Virus record (IMG/VR): IMGVR_UViG_3300036832_001118 | Location: 23,761-87,760 of that record | DNA from: a virus | Length of the DNA stretch: 64,000 bases | Reading direction: 5' to 3' (one strand) | In this document: one piece after another, positions 19,414-28,300 of the stretch | How positions within the stretch are numbered: the first letter of the stretch is position 1 | How the letters are laid out: every line of letters starts with the position of its first letter | The notes under the pieces: generated by a model | Told to the model about the DNA's origin: nothing | Database searches by the model: none | Seen by the model: the letters and a program-made list of their open reading frames with translations, nothing else | Made by a program: the position numbers and the translations under genes

Positions 19414-20993
19414 GCAACGGCGGCATCCCGCTGCCATCGTTGCCGCCTGATCCGATCCTTGTTGGACAGCCCTTCCCGCTGCAAGGCTTGCCGCAAGCGC
19501 CGTTCGGTTCGCCAATTCTTGATACGCGACCGGGACCGCCGCAACTGCTCAACAGTGCCAGCGGCGGCGTAAACACCAGGTACACCACGGACATTTTTTC
19601 CGGGACGGACAACAATGGCAATCCGCTTCCACCGCCGCCGAACCCGTTTATCGGCTCGCCAATTCAAACTAATCGGCTGCAGGCTTTCTGCACGGTGATA
19701 GTCGCCGGAGTCGATATCACGGATAAGCTCAATCCCTATCTCATCTCGCTGCGGATAGTAGATGCCAAGGTTCCAACCGCAGAAATCGAAATCGATGACC
19801 GTGACGCACGGCTGCCGATCCCGCCATATAACGCGGATGTCAGCATCTACATTGGCTGGGTGGCTGAGGCTACCTACGTGAATTTCAAAGGTGTGATTGT
19901 GGACCTCGAATACAGCGACGCGCGCCAGGGCGGCCGACACATGACGGTGCACTGCCGGGCTGACAGCCTGAATACCAAGATGAAGGAACCAGGTTCCGAT
20001 AATGTAGGCGATGGCCCCCCACCGGGCGAGAACGTCGGCAAGACAATTCCTGTCAACGAATGGCTACAGTCCGCGGCGAAGGCGGCCGGGACGATAGTGA
20101 GTTTTGCACCCGATGCGCTGGCGAAGGCGCAGAAACTTTTGAAGGATCATCATGACCGCAACAATGAAAGCATGCAGCAATTGGTGGAGCGTGAGGCCAA
20201 GGCGGCGGGCCTCACCACGCAATATTTTCGTGGTGGGGTCAAACTCTTCGGGATCAACGACGCGCAGGGAAGTGTCATCGCCCAGGTCGGTTACAATCTG
20301 ATCAGTCTACGCGTGCGACCCTACTCGGCCCGTGGCAGCTGGAGCGACAGCAGACAACACTGGTTCGATACCAAGCTGGGCCAGTGGAAGCGAATGAAGA
20401 TCCCCATCAGCACCGGCAGCGCGCAATTCGACAGTGCGATTGGTGCGGTTGCAGGCTTCCTGTTGCCGAAACCGGCGCCAGACGAGGCGTCAGCGCAAGC
20501 CGATCGCGACGGGGGATCTAATCAGGTTGGCTTCGGTTATGGGCACGGTCGTATCTGTATCAATGGTGAGCCATCGGCACAATTCTTGTGTGCGGTAACG
20601 GTGATCGGAGTACGCTCCGGTGTGGATGGCCGTTACAAGGCTTGGGACGCGGTCGAGCATATCTATTCCCGTCAAGGCTACGTCACTTGGCTCGATGTTA
20701 TTACGGATGCGGACGGCAGCCCCGGCAGCAACGTGCTGGAAGGTCACATCGCGGCGGCTGAGTTGGGTGCGAAGTTGGCGCTAGCCTACGCAAAACAGGG
20801 CGTTAGCGCTATCGTGCCGCTTCCCAGCCCAACGCAGCTAAACCAACAAGTTCCCGCAGGAGAGCCGATCGATTCGGGTACCGCGTCGTCTCTCTTGCCA
20901 AACCTCTCACCCCCTCCGCCTGTGCCGAATGCGCCGATCCCACTTGATCCATTGGGGTCATTGGGGAGTCAACCCTTGGGAGGGTCTTTGTGA
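19410..20993 (+). CDS. Baseplate hub protein gpD-like, 527 aa
   Basis: Matches the phage late control D/hub family: VIVAGVDITDKLNPYLISLRI, YIGWVAEATYVNFKGVI, VHCRADSLNTKMKEP, VNEWLQSAAKAAG and ESMQQLVEREAKAAGL. gpD is the ring that caps the tube and positions the spike. The N-terminal ~85 residues and the C-terminal ~45 residues are Pro/Gly-rich extensions not typical of the family. The GTG start overlaps the gpX stop. Confidence 0.82.
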   Translation: MSNGGIPLPSLPPDPILVGQPFPLQGLPQAPFGSPILDTRPGPPQLLNSASGGVNTRYTTDIFSGTDNNGNPLPPPPNPFIGSPIQTNRLQAFCTVIVAGVDITDKLNPYLISLRIVDAKVPTAEIEIDDRDARLPIPPYNADVSIYIGWVAEATYVNFKGVIVDLEYSDARQGGRHMTVHCRADSLNTKMKEPGSDNVGDGPPPGENVGKTIPVNEWLQSAAKAAGTIVSFAPDALAKAQKLLKDHHDRNNESMQQLVEREAKAAGLTTQYFRGGVKLFGINDAQGSVIAQVGYNLISLRVRPYSARGSWSDSRQHWFDTKLGQWKRMKIPISTGSAQFDSAIGAVAGFLLPKPAPDEASAQADRDGGSNQVGFGYGHGRICINGEPSAQFLCAVTVIGVRSGVDGRYKAWDAVEHIYSRQGYVTWLDVITDADGSPGSNVLEGHIAAAELGAKLALAYAKQGVSAIVPLPSPTQLNQQVPAGEPIDSGTASSLLPNLSPPPPVPNAPIPLDPLGSLGSQPLGGSL

Positions 20994-21011
20994 AGCATTT
21001 GGGGTCATGAT

Positions 21012-22511
21012 GTGTCCAACCGTCGCCTCGCGCACACATACACACTCCAGGCTGAGTTCGACGGCCAAGGCGTTCTAGTCGCCGATCCCTATCCGCTTTA
21101 TCCGCGTGCCTTTTTGTGGGCCCATCTCGATGACGGGATTATGGAGTCCGTCACGACCAATTGGGGCAACGAAGGCATCTACATGGAAGGCGTCGGCCCG
21201 TCGTTGGTCGGGCGCGCCGTTCCCGGTCTCGGTCCGCTGCAGCAGATCAACCTTGGCGGTGCGCTGCAGTTCGACGCTGACGGCAATCTCGCTTACGATC
21301 CGACTAACGTTGAACATCAAATCGCGGCGCTGACCGCGCAGCTGACGACGTTGCAGCAACAGTTTGCAGCGTTGAATGATCAGGTCGAGCTTCTTTACGC
21401 GACGCTCAAATCGACTGCTTTCAACCCGTATGGCCAAGCCAGCCTTGCTGGGGCAGGGGCGCTGGCTGCGGCGTTGGCCACGCCATTTTCGCTGGCGGTG
21501 CCAGCGATGCAGGCGAACGGTAATCTGCAGGCGGTAATTGGCTTTCAGCTGCCAATGGCCCCCCGAGCATTCGCCGCCGTTGGCAGCCTCACCGCAGCTG
21601 CGCTCAATGCTCTCAATATGCGATCCGCGATGACTGGGGCGGGCGCAGCCAACGTTGCTTTGATCCAAGTGCCCAGCACCGTCAAGCAACTCGGGTCCCA
21701 GTTGTTTGCTGGCGCTGGTGGCGGCGTATCAAAATTGGGCATTGGATTGGCGGCGTCAGCCACTTTGGCGGGCGCGAGCAATCTCAATGTCAGCTTGCTC
21801 ACGGCGTTGGGCAGTTCAACAAGCTTTGCTGGCGCGAGCACCTCTGCGGCCAAATTGATACAAGTGCAACGGATCTCGAGGCTTCTCTCTGGCTCTGGTG
21901 GTGCTAGCATAGATGTGCAGCTTTACCGATCGGCATTCGATCCGGTCCACAAGGGTGCGCAGGTCATTCTGTCGAACAACAACTTAACCGCCACGGTGGC
22001 CAGCGCGCCGTATCAGAGCGGATCGGCGATAGGCACAAGCTCGCGCTCCAACGGCAAGCTGTACTTTGAGGTGCACCAGGATGTGCCGATCACGACCGGC
22101 GATATCGCCACCGCCATCGGCGTGGTGACCACGGGCTTTGACGTGTCCCTGCAGGTTGGCCAGGACGTCTACAGCTGGGGCATGATGGCGGCAGACAGGA
22201 ATGGCCGGCATGATAATAACACAGATGGCGGAGGGATTCCTGCTATTGCGGGCGTCGTCTATACATTTATGGTGGCGATTGATTTCAATTACACCGGCGC
22301 CGGCAACAACACCGCGATCTACTTTGGCGTAAACGGGTCATGGTCCAATAGTGGCGCGCCGATCTGGAATAACCTGCCGCCCAACACTCTGCTCTACCCG
22401 GCGGTGTCGCCGTGGTCCGATGCTGTTGGCAATCCGTCCCAGCTCACGCTCAATATTGGGACGACCGCGTTCAACTATACTCCGCTGAGCGGCTTCTCCG
22501 CTTGGGGCTAA
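21012..22511 (+). CDS. Baseplate/tail protein: coiled coil + Gly-Ala repeats + SPRY domain, 499 aa
   Basis: Starts at GTG 21012 after the hub gene. The N-terminal ~100 residues are unrecognised (DPYPLYPRAFLWAHLDDGIM). Residues ~100-130 form a coiled coil (IAALTAQLTTLQQQFAALND). Residues ~140-310 hold about six repeats like ASLAGAGALAAALA and TLAGASNLNVSLL, of the same type as in the proteins at 1-1911 and 25347-29990. The C-terminal ~180 residues form a SPRY domain related to the protein at 6067-6771. A modular adhesin attached near the hub is inferred. Confidence 0.65.
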   Translation: MSNRRLAHTYTLQAEFDGQGVLVADPYPLYPRAFLWAHLDDGIMESVTTNWGNEGIYMEGVGPSLVGRAVPGLGPLQQINLGGALQFDADGNLAYDPTNVEHQIAALTAQLTTLQQQFAALNDQVELLYATLKSTAFNPYGQASLAGAGALAAALATPFSLAVPAMQANGNLQAVIGFQLPMAPRAFAAVGSLTAAALNALNMRSAMTGAGAANVALIQVPSTVKQLGSQLFAGAGGGVSKLGIGLAASATLAGASNLNVSLLTALGSSTSFAGASTSAAKLIQVQRISRLLSGSGGASIDVQLYRSAFDPVHKGAQVILSNNNLTATVASAPYQSGSAIGTSSRSNGKLYFEVHQDVPITTGDIATAIGVVTTGFDVSLQVGQDVYSWGMMAADRNGRHDNNTDGGGIPAIAGVVYTFMVAIDFNYTGAGNNTAIYFGVNGSWSNSGAPIWNNLPPNTLLYPAVSPWSDAVGNPSQLTLNIGTTAFNYTPLSGFSAWG

Positions 22512-22530
22512 TATTAATTAGGATGGGGCA

Positions 22531-23622
22531 ATGCTTACGAGAGATGTGAAGACTGCGACTACGAGCTATGGTGATCTTGTACATTACGCTGAGCGGGAGG
22601 TCGGCGCCAAAGCCTGGGCTTGCTTTTGTCGGTTCGGTGGCGTCGGCGACAACCTCATCGCTGCTGCCGTCGCCAAGCCGCTCAAGGATCTCGGCTATCT
22701 GGTCGAATGCATCAGCCAGGAGCCAAACCACGAGCTGTTCCTCAACAACCCACACATCGATAAACTGTCGGTCTACCAGCAAGAGGATTGGCCCAAAGAT
22801 CAACTCGCCTGGTGCCAGTGGTTCGCCAAGCGGAGCAAGGAGTATGACCGCTTCGCCAATCTGAGCCATACCGTCGAGGTGCGGCATGCGGCATTCCCGG
22901 CCATGTCGTCATTTTGGTGGCCAGCACATTATCGCCGTAAGTTTTTTGCTGGCAGCTATCTGGAAACGGCCTGTGATCTGCTCGATGTTCCCTATACCTT
23001 TGATCGGCTGTTCTGGCCGACCGACGCAGAGGTCGAGAACGCGCAAGAGACGCGCAACAAGATCGGTACCGGTCCGATCATCGGCTGGTGCTGCAATGGC
23101 ACGCGCATCGATAAGGTCTATCCACAAGCTCCGCAAACCATCGGCCGCCTGATCAAAGAGTTAGATGCGCAAGTCGTGTTGATCGGTCGAGGACCGGGCA
23201 CGCCGGACTATGCGCTGGCTGAGCAGACCTTCCAAATGGTCGAAGCGCAGAACGGCAGCAAAGCCGGGCTGCAGCACGTGGGCGGCGACGGCTGGCCGTT
23301 GCGGCGGGTGTTGACGTTCACGCAATCGCTCGACCTTATCATTGGGCCAGACACCGGGCCGCTCTGGGCGGTCGCGCTCGAGCCCAGCCCGAAAATCGTG
23401 CTGCATTCGCACGCGTCAGTCGAGAACATTTGTAAACATTGGCGCAACACCGTCAGCCTGCATGCTGATCCGCGCCGCGTCGATTGCTGGCCTTGCCACA
23501 GGCTCCACGACACCGCGGATACCTGCCGCTTGAACCAATGGAAGAATGGCGCCGCCTGCATCTCCTACATTCCGGCTGATGCAGTCATCAAGGCGGCGAG
23601 ACAACTACTGCAATCAACCTGA
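22531..23622 (+). CDS. GT9/heptosyltransferase-like glycosyltransferase, 363 aa
   Basis: Resembles family 9 GT-B transferases: CFCRFGGVGDNLIAAAVAK at the N-terminus (acceptor-side loop), GPIIGWCCNG at the domain start, and LDLIIGPDTGPLWAVALEP, the usual nucleotide-sugar binding DTGP box. The C-terminus has CWPCHRLHDTADTC, a Cys cluster. Family members add heptose or other sugars to lipopolysaccharide. In a tail operon it could modify the host surface (superinfection exclusion) or glycosylate virion proteins; neither can be decided here. A strong terminator follows. Confidence 0.72.
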   Translation: MLTRDVKTATTSYGDLVHYAEREVGAKAWACFCRFGGVGDNLIAAAVAKPLKDLGYLVECISQEPNHELFLNNPHIDKLSVYQQEDWPKDQLAWCQWFAKRSKEYDRFANLSHTVEVRHAAFPAMSSFWWPAHYRRKFFAGSYLETACDLLDVPYTFDRLFWPTDAEVENAQETRNKIGTGPIIGWCCNGTRIDKVYPQAPQTIGRLIKELDAQVVLIGRGPGTPDYALAEQTFQMVEAQNGSKAGLQHVGGDGWPLRRVLTFTQSLDLIIGPDTGPLWAVALEPSPKIVLHSHASVENICKHWRNTVSLHADPRRVDCWPCHRLHDTADTCRLNQWKNGAACISYIPADAVIKAARQLLQST

Positions 23623-23649
23623 GCCAACACATTTCATAACGGTTCCCTG

Positions 23650-23673
23650 ACCCGCCACTCGGCGGGTTTTTTG
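23650..23673 (+). terminator. Rho-independent terminator after the glycosyltransferase
   Basis: CCCGCC/GGCGGG stem, ACTC loop, TTTTTT tail, 28 bases after the glycosyltransferase stop. The next gene starts 12 bases later. Confidence 0.85.
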
Positions 23674-23685
23674 TTGTCTGGAGAC

Positions 23686-23931
23686 ATGCTCATGCTTGAA
23701 TTCGATACGCTCGTCGTTCCGCTCGATGCCAACGTGCAACAGACGCTGGAAGCCAAGGGGCGCGAAGGCTGGATGCTGGTGCCCGGTACGACGCCGCGCG
23801 TGATCTATCAGATCTGCCGTCCAATCCAGACGCAGCCGCTCGCTGAGAACAAGGGCTTTGGCGTCCTGCGCATTGACGAGTCGCAAATCCACATCGTCGA
23901 CAAAGACGGGAACAAGGTGGAGCGCCACTGA
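23686..23931 (+). CDS. Small protein of unknown function, 81 aa
   Basis: ATG 23686 follows CTGGAGAC. The sequence (FDTLVVPLDANVQQTLEAKG followed by REGWMLVPGT) has the strand-helix-GWxLV pattern seen in short DUF4177-like proteins, but the match is weak. It lies one base before the methyltransferase start and is probably co-expressed with it. Confidence 0.5.
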   Translation: MLMLEFDTLVVPLDANVQQTLEAKGREGWMLVPGTTPRVIYQICRPIQTQPLAENKGFGVLRIDESQIHIVDKDGNKVERH

Positions 23932-23932
23932 C

Positions 23933-24619
23933 ATGCACGGGACCCTGATCCGCGGGATTGACGTGAATGGGCATAGCGTCGGCCCGATCGTCGATATGGA
24001 CTACAACCCGTTGATCTTCAATCAGCAGAGTATCGACGCCGCCAAGAACGTGATCTTGACGCCAACAGCCAACATCACGGTCGCAGAGCGCTGGACCAAT
24101 GAAACCGAATTTATGGTGCAGTATCTCGATCAGCTCAAACTCACGCGCGACAGCTGGGTGTTGGACTATGGCTGTGGCGTTGGTCGTCTCGCCAAAGTGA
24201 TGATCGAGCATTACGGTTGTCAGGTTGTCGGCGTTGATATTAGCAAGTCGATGCGCAGTATGGCGCATACCTATGTGCAGAGCGACCGGTTCATGTCCTG
24301 CTCGGCGGAGATGTGCGATGCGCTGGCGCCAGACTTCGATGTCGCGATTGCGGTTTGGACGCTGCAGCATTGCCGTCGCCCGATCGAGGACATCCAATTT
24401 ATCTGGCGCAACCTCAATGGCGATGGCCGACTGTTGGTATTGAATGAATCATTTCGCTATCTGCCGGTGGTCAACGGCCGCAGTTGCGATTGGGTTGATG
24501 ATCATCAGGAAGTCTGGGGCGAACTGCGCAGGCTTTTCCACCAACATTGGGAACAACCATTCCCGTCTTCACAAGGTCGCTTGGCATTTTACCAGCGGCA
24601 CGATCAAGCAGAGGAGTAA
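23933..24619 (+). CDS. Class I SAM-dependent methyltransferase, 228 aa
   Basis: ATG 23933 is chosen because the longer frame would run through the previous gene. Motif I is VLDYGCGVGRLAKVM, followed by VVGVDISKSM (acidic ribose-binding position), DVAIAVWTLQHC (motif IV region) and GRLLVLNESF. The substrate is unknown. Adjacent to a glycosyltransferase, it could methylate a sugar or a small molecule; the sequence does not resemble DNA methyltransferases. Confidence 0.72.
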   Translation: MHGTLIRGIDVNGHSVGPIVDMDYNPLIFNQQSIDAAKNVILTPTANITVAERWTNETEFMVQYLDQLKLTRDSWVLDYGCGVGRLAKVMIEHYGCQVVGVDISKSMRSMAHTYVQSDRFMSCSAEMCDALAPDFDVAIAVWTLQHCRRPIEDIQFIWRNLNGDGRLLVLNESFRYLPVVNGRSCDWVDDHQEVWGELRRLFHQHWEQPFPSSQGRLAFYQRHDQAEE

Positions 24620-24625
24620 AATGCT

Positions 24626-25036
24626 ATGGCGAATATCGGTTTGTGGGCGCAGAAGAACATGCTTGACTGGGTGCTGTTAGGAGCAGCACCAGCCAAGCCG
24701 CCCGGCACCTATGTCGGGCTGAGCCTTGGAGCGCCAACCTATCAGACCATGTCGGAGGTGGGTGCTGGCTCTGGTTACAGCCGCATCGGCGCAGCGACGA
24801 CTTGGTTTACCCCCGCGACTACCGGTGGCGGCGTTGGCACGACATGGAACGCGACCGCAGCCACGTTTGGCCCGTTCTCATCCTCGGGGGCGATCAGCGG
24901 ATTAGTCGTTGTTGACAACGCAACCAGCGCGACCCCCAACATGCTTTGGTACGGCAACTTGGCCACGCCGCGCACCCCGCTGGCGGGTGACTCTCTGGTC
25001 CTTGCCAGTAGCGCGCTGGTCATCACCTTGTCCTGA
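24626..25036 (+). CDS. Gp80-like tail-region structural protein, 136 aa
   Basis: The pattern KNMLDWVLLG followed by TYVGLSLGAPT, YSRIGAA, FGPFSSSG and LVVVDNATSAT resembles the small phage proteins (Gp80-like) that accompany tail fibres. It is beta-rich and lacks catalytic motifs. The stop overlaps the next start (TGATG). Confidence 0.6.
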   Translation: MANIGLWAQKNMLDWVLLGAAPAKPPGTYVGLSLGAPTYQTMSEVGAGSGYSRIGAATTWFTPATTGGGVGTTWNATAATFGPFSSSGAISGLVVVDNATSATPNMLWYGNLATPRTPLAGDSLVLASSALVITLS

Positions 25037-25347
25037 TGGCGTGGCAACGCGGCGGCTATTGCTGCAGGTGCGGTGACTGCTGCGTCGGGAATCCGTTTCC
25101 CGATCCGGATGATCCCAACGCATCGGCGGCGATGAAACTGCCGCCCGAAGTCAATGGCTATTGCCCGCTGTTTAAGTGGGCAAACCTGCCGGAGGGCCCT
25201 GGCTTCTGCAAGGGCCACGCCGGCGCGGTACCGGCGGGACGGGAGGACCCATTCTACCTGAATGGCTGCAACGTGTGGCCACAGTCGCCAAGCGAGATTT
25301 CTGAGTACAAAAACTGTACCTACTCATTCACCTGGGTTGACGACTAG
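25036..25347 (+). CDS. Cysteine-rich protein, YkgJ-like metal-binding pattern, 103 aa
   Basis: The N-terminus GGYCCRCGDCCVGNPF matches the start of CxxCxxCC metal-chelating proteins, and further Cys residues occur at YCPLF, FCKGH, LNGCNVWP and NCTYSF. It probably binds iron, zinc or a cluster. It is translationally coupled to both neighbours by overlapping stop/start codons (TGATG before, TAGTG after), so it is made together with the giant adhesin. Its role in the virion is unknown. Confidence 0.55.
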   Translation: MAWQRGGYCCRCGDCCVGNPFPDPDDPNASAAMKLPPEVNGYCPLFKWANLPEGPGFCKGHAGAVPAGREDPFYLNGCNVWPQSPSEISEYKNCTYSFTWVDD

Positions 25348-28300
25348 TGGCAACGAAGACCTGGTACATCCTCAACACAAATGGGGCCAGCCCAAACTTC
25401 ATGGGCAACCTCCAGGATGGAGGCACCTCTCCGAGTGTAGCTAATTGCTCCTTCGGCTATGCTCCTGGCAAGCTGGCGATCAATTCCTACTGCAAGTCAT
25501 TTCTGGGCGCCATCAGCACCAGCAGCACTAGCGGCACGACATCGTACATCAACAGTGCCGCTGGCCCAGGCAAGGGCACCGGCACAAGTACCAGCACGGC
25601 CGGTGACAGCTTCGCTACCCCCGTGCCATACTCGGTATCGTTCGCGGCCGGGACCTGGACCTTCACCTGGAACATGATCGCCAACACTGCCACCCTGACG
25701 GGTAGGCTGTGCATGAGGGTGTGGGCCAGCGTTAATCAGGACAGCACCAGCGCCAGGGAGCTGACGTCTGGGGCAGTGTTCAGCAATGTGCTGGGCATCT
25801 CGACCAGCGGCACGACGCTGACGACATCCTGGTCGGCCCCTGCCATCACCTTGAACAATGAGTATTTGTTCTTTCAATTAGAGTGGCAGGAGCAGACCAG
25901 CACTGGTAGCTCAGTCTCTGACAATGCCTTGTTCCGCCAGGGCAGCAGCATCGTCAGCGCTTCTGCTGCTGTTGTTGCCAACATCTCTGCGAACCTTGCT
26001 GGTGCCGGCGCGCTCACCGCCGACGCGACCATTCTGACTGTCGCGCTGGGCACGCCGACCGGGCCATCTGGATCGAGCGTCTGGTACAAGTTCGAAGACA
26101 GCACGACCACCGACAGCTCGGGCAACAACAACACCGGCACACTGGGCGGTTCGCCACTGCCAGTGCTGGGCACCGGCAAGTTCGGCCAGGGCATGGTGTT
26201 CGGCGGCCCCTCTGGCGGAATTGCTGTCCCGTCCGCCGCGGTTAGCGTTCCGACCGCCACCTCGTCATTCTCGGTCATGGCGTGGGTCAAGACGTCGTTT
26301 AATGGCGACGGCCAACCCATATTCGGCGGCCGCACTGGCAGCAGCACGTCGATCATTGACTTCATGCTCGGTTACAATGGTGTCGACAATGCCGGCACCA
26401 ACACAGCGTCCATCCTCGTCTGGGCCGACGATGGTTCTGGCCAGACGCACATCAACGGCACCACGGCCCTCAACGACAATGCGTGGCACCACGTGTGCGT
26501 CGTGTTTGATGGCAGCGGTGGCGCCGCGTTATCAGATAATTTTAATCGTGCAAATGGCTCGCTCGGTTCCCCCTGGATCAACTCGCCGAGCCTCACTGGG
26601 CTCGCCATCGCCAGCAATCAAGTCACGATGGGCAGCGCGGCCTGGGCGCTGGCGTACTGGGACCCAGCGGTTAACGCCGCCCCCGCCGATCAGTGGGCGT
26701 CGGTGGTTTGCTCTGCCGGGACTTTTATGGGTCCGGTGGTGCGGCATCAGTCCGGTGCATCGTCTGGCTACATGTGCTTCTACAACGGCAATGCCAGCGG
26801 CCTGATCTATCTCTACAGTTTTACTGGCGGCACGTTTAATTTTCTGAGCAACGCTGTAGGCAGTTGCAACATCGGCGATACGCTGACGCTGCAGGCCGTC
26901 GGCTCGACGCTACGGGTGCTCGTTAACGGCGTCTCCACAGGTACTTTTACCGACACAACCTATTCCAGCGGCCAGCCCGGCATCGCGGCTCAACAAGGCA
27001 CGCTCGATAATTTCAGTGCGGGTACTACGCAGACACTAAAACTCTACGTTGACGGCACCCAGCAGGGTTCGACGACGACGGCGCCGTTGACGTCGGGCAT
27101 CACGCTCAACAACGCCTATGTCGGCCGCGAGAATGCCCAAGGCTGGGGCATCACCGGCACCATCGACGACTTCCGGTTCTATCCCAAGGCGCTGACAGTA
27201 ACCGAGATCGGCACCTTGCTGGTCGGCGTGGCAGGCGCGACCACTTGGCAGGGCAGCGCGACCCCAGCAGGTACCGGTGCCCTGACTGTCAATGCCAACT
27301 TACTCGCGCAGGCTGCTGCTGTATTAGCTGGCGTTGGTGCACAGACTGCTAGTGCATGGCTGTATATGCCAGCATCACTGGCGCCTCTTGCTGGTGTCAG
27401 TGCCCTGACTACGACATTGCGGCAGAGCCTGCCTTTCGCCGCTTCGCCCTTCTCTGGTGTCGGCGCGTTTGCGCCGCTGAATCTGTCGCCGCAACTGGTC
27501 AGCAGTGCCAGTTTCAGTGGCGCCGGTCAGGCCAGTTGGCCGACGATCAATCCGATCAATCAACTGTTGGTAGCTCGGGCAACGTTGGCTGGCGCGAGCA
27601 GCGAGTCATCCGCGCTCAACGTCTTGCTTGGTACTACATCGGCGCTGAGCGGTGCGGGCCAAGCCAACTGGCCGACCACTAATCCCGTCAATCAGCTGCT
27701 GGTAGCTTCCAGCTTGCTAGCTGGTGGCAGCGCCTTGGTCGGCGACGTAACGCGAGTCGTCGGTGCGGGCACCCAGTGGCAGGGCACGGCCCTGTGGGCT
27801 GGAGCATCCACGCTCGCTGCGCAAGCAACAGCGATTCTCGTTGCCTCCTCCAGTCTGGCAGGCAGCGCAGCCCTGACCGTACAAGTTGGTGTCGGGCTCG
27901 CCACGACTGCTGCGTTGAGTGGCGCTAGCAGCCAATCGTCTGCGCTGAGTGTTCTGCTCAGAACCACATCGGCACTGAGTGGTGTCGGCGCTGCTAGTTG
28001 GCCAACGATCGATCCTATCGATCAGCTGTTGGCCGCGACCGCGACGTTGGCCGGTGCCAGCACCTCGGCATCGAGCCTGCTGACGCTGCGGCCGGTCACC
28101 GCCACGCTCGCTGGCGCCAGTGCGCAACTCGCCAGCATGACGGCGAGGATGCCCAGCGTTGCGGCCTTGGCTGGGGCTGCGACGCTTGCGGGTAGTTTAA
28201 GCCAAACTCTCTTGAGCAGTGCGATCTGGGCTGGAGCGGGCGCGGCTCTCAGCGGCCTGACGCAGCAGCTCTCTGTTAACGTGGCTTCCTTTGCTGCGGT

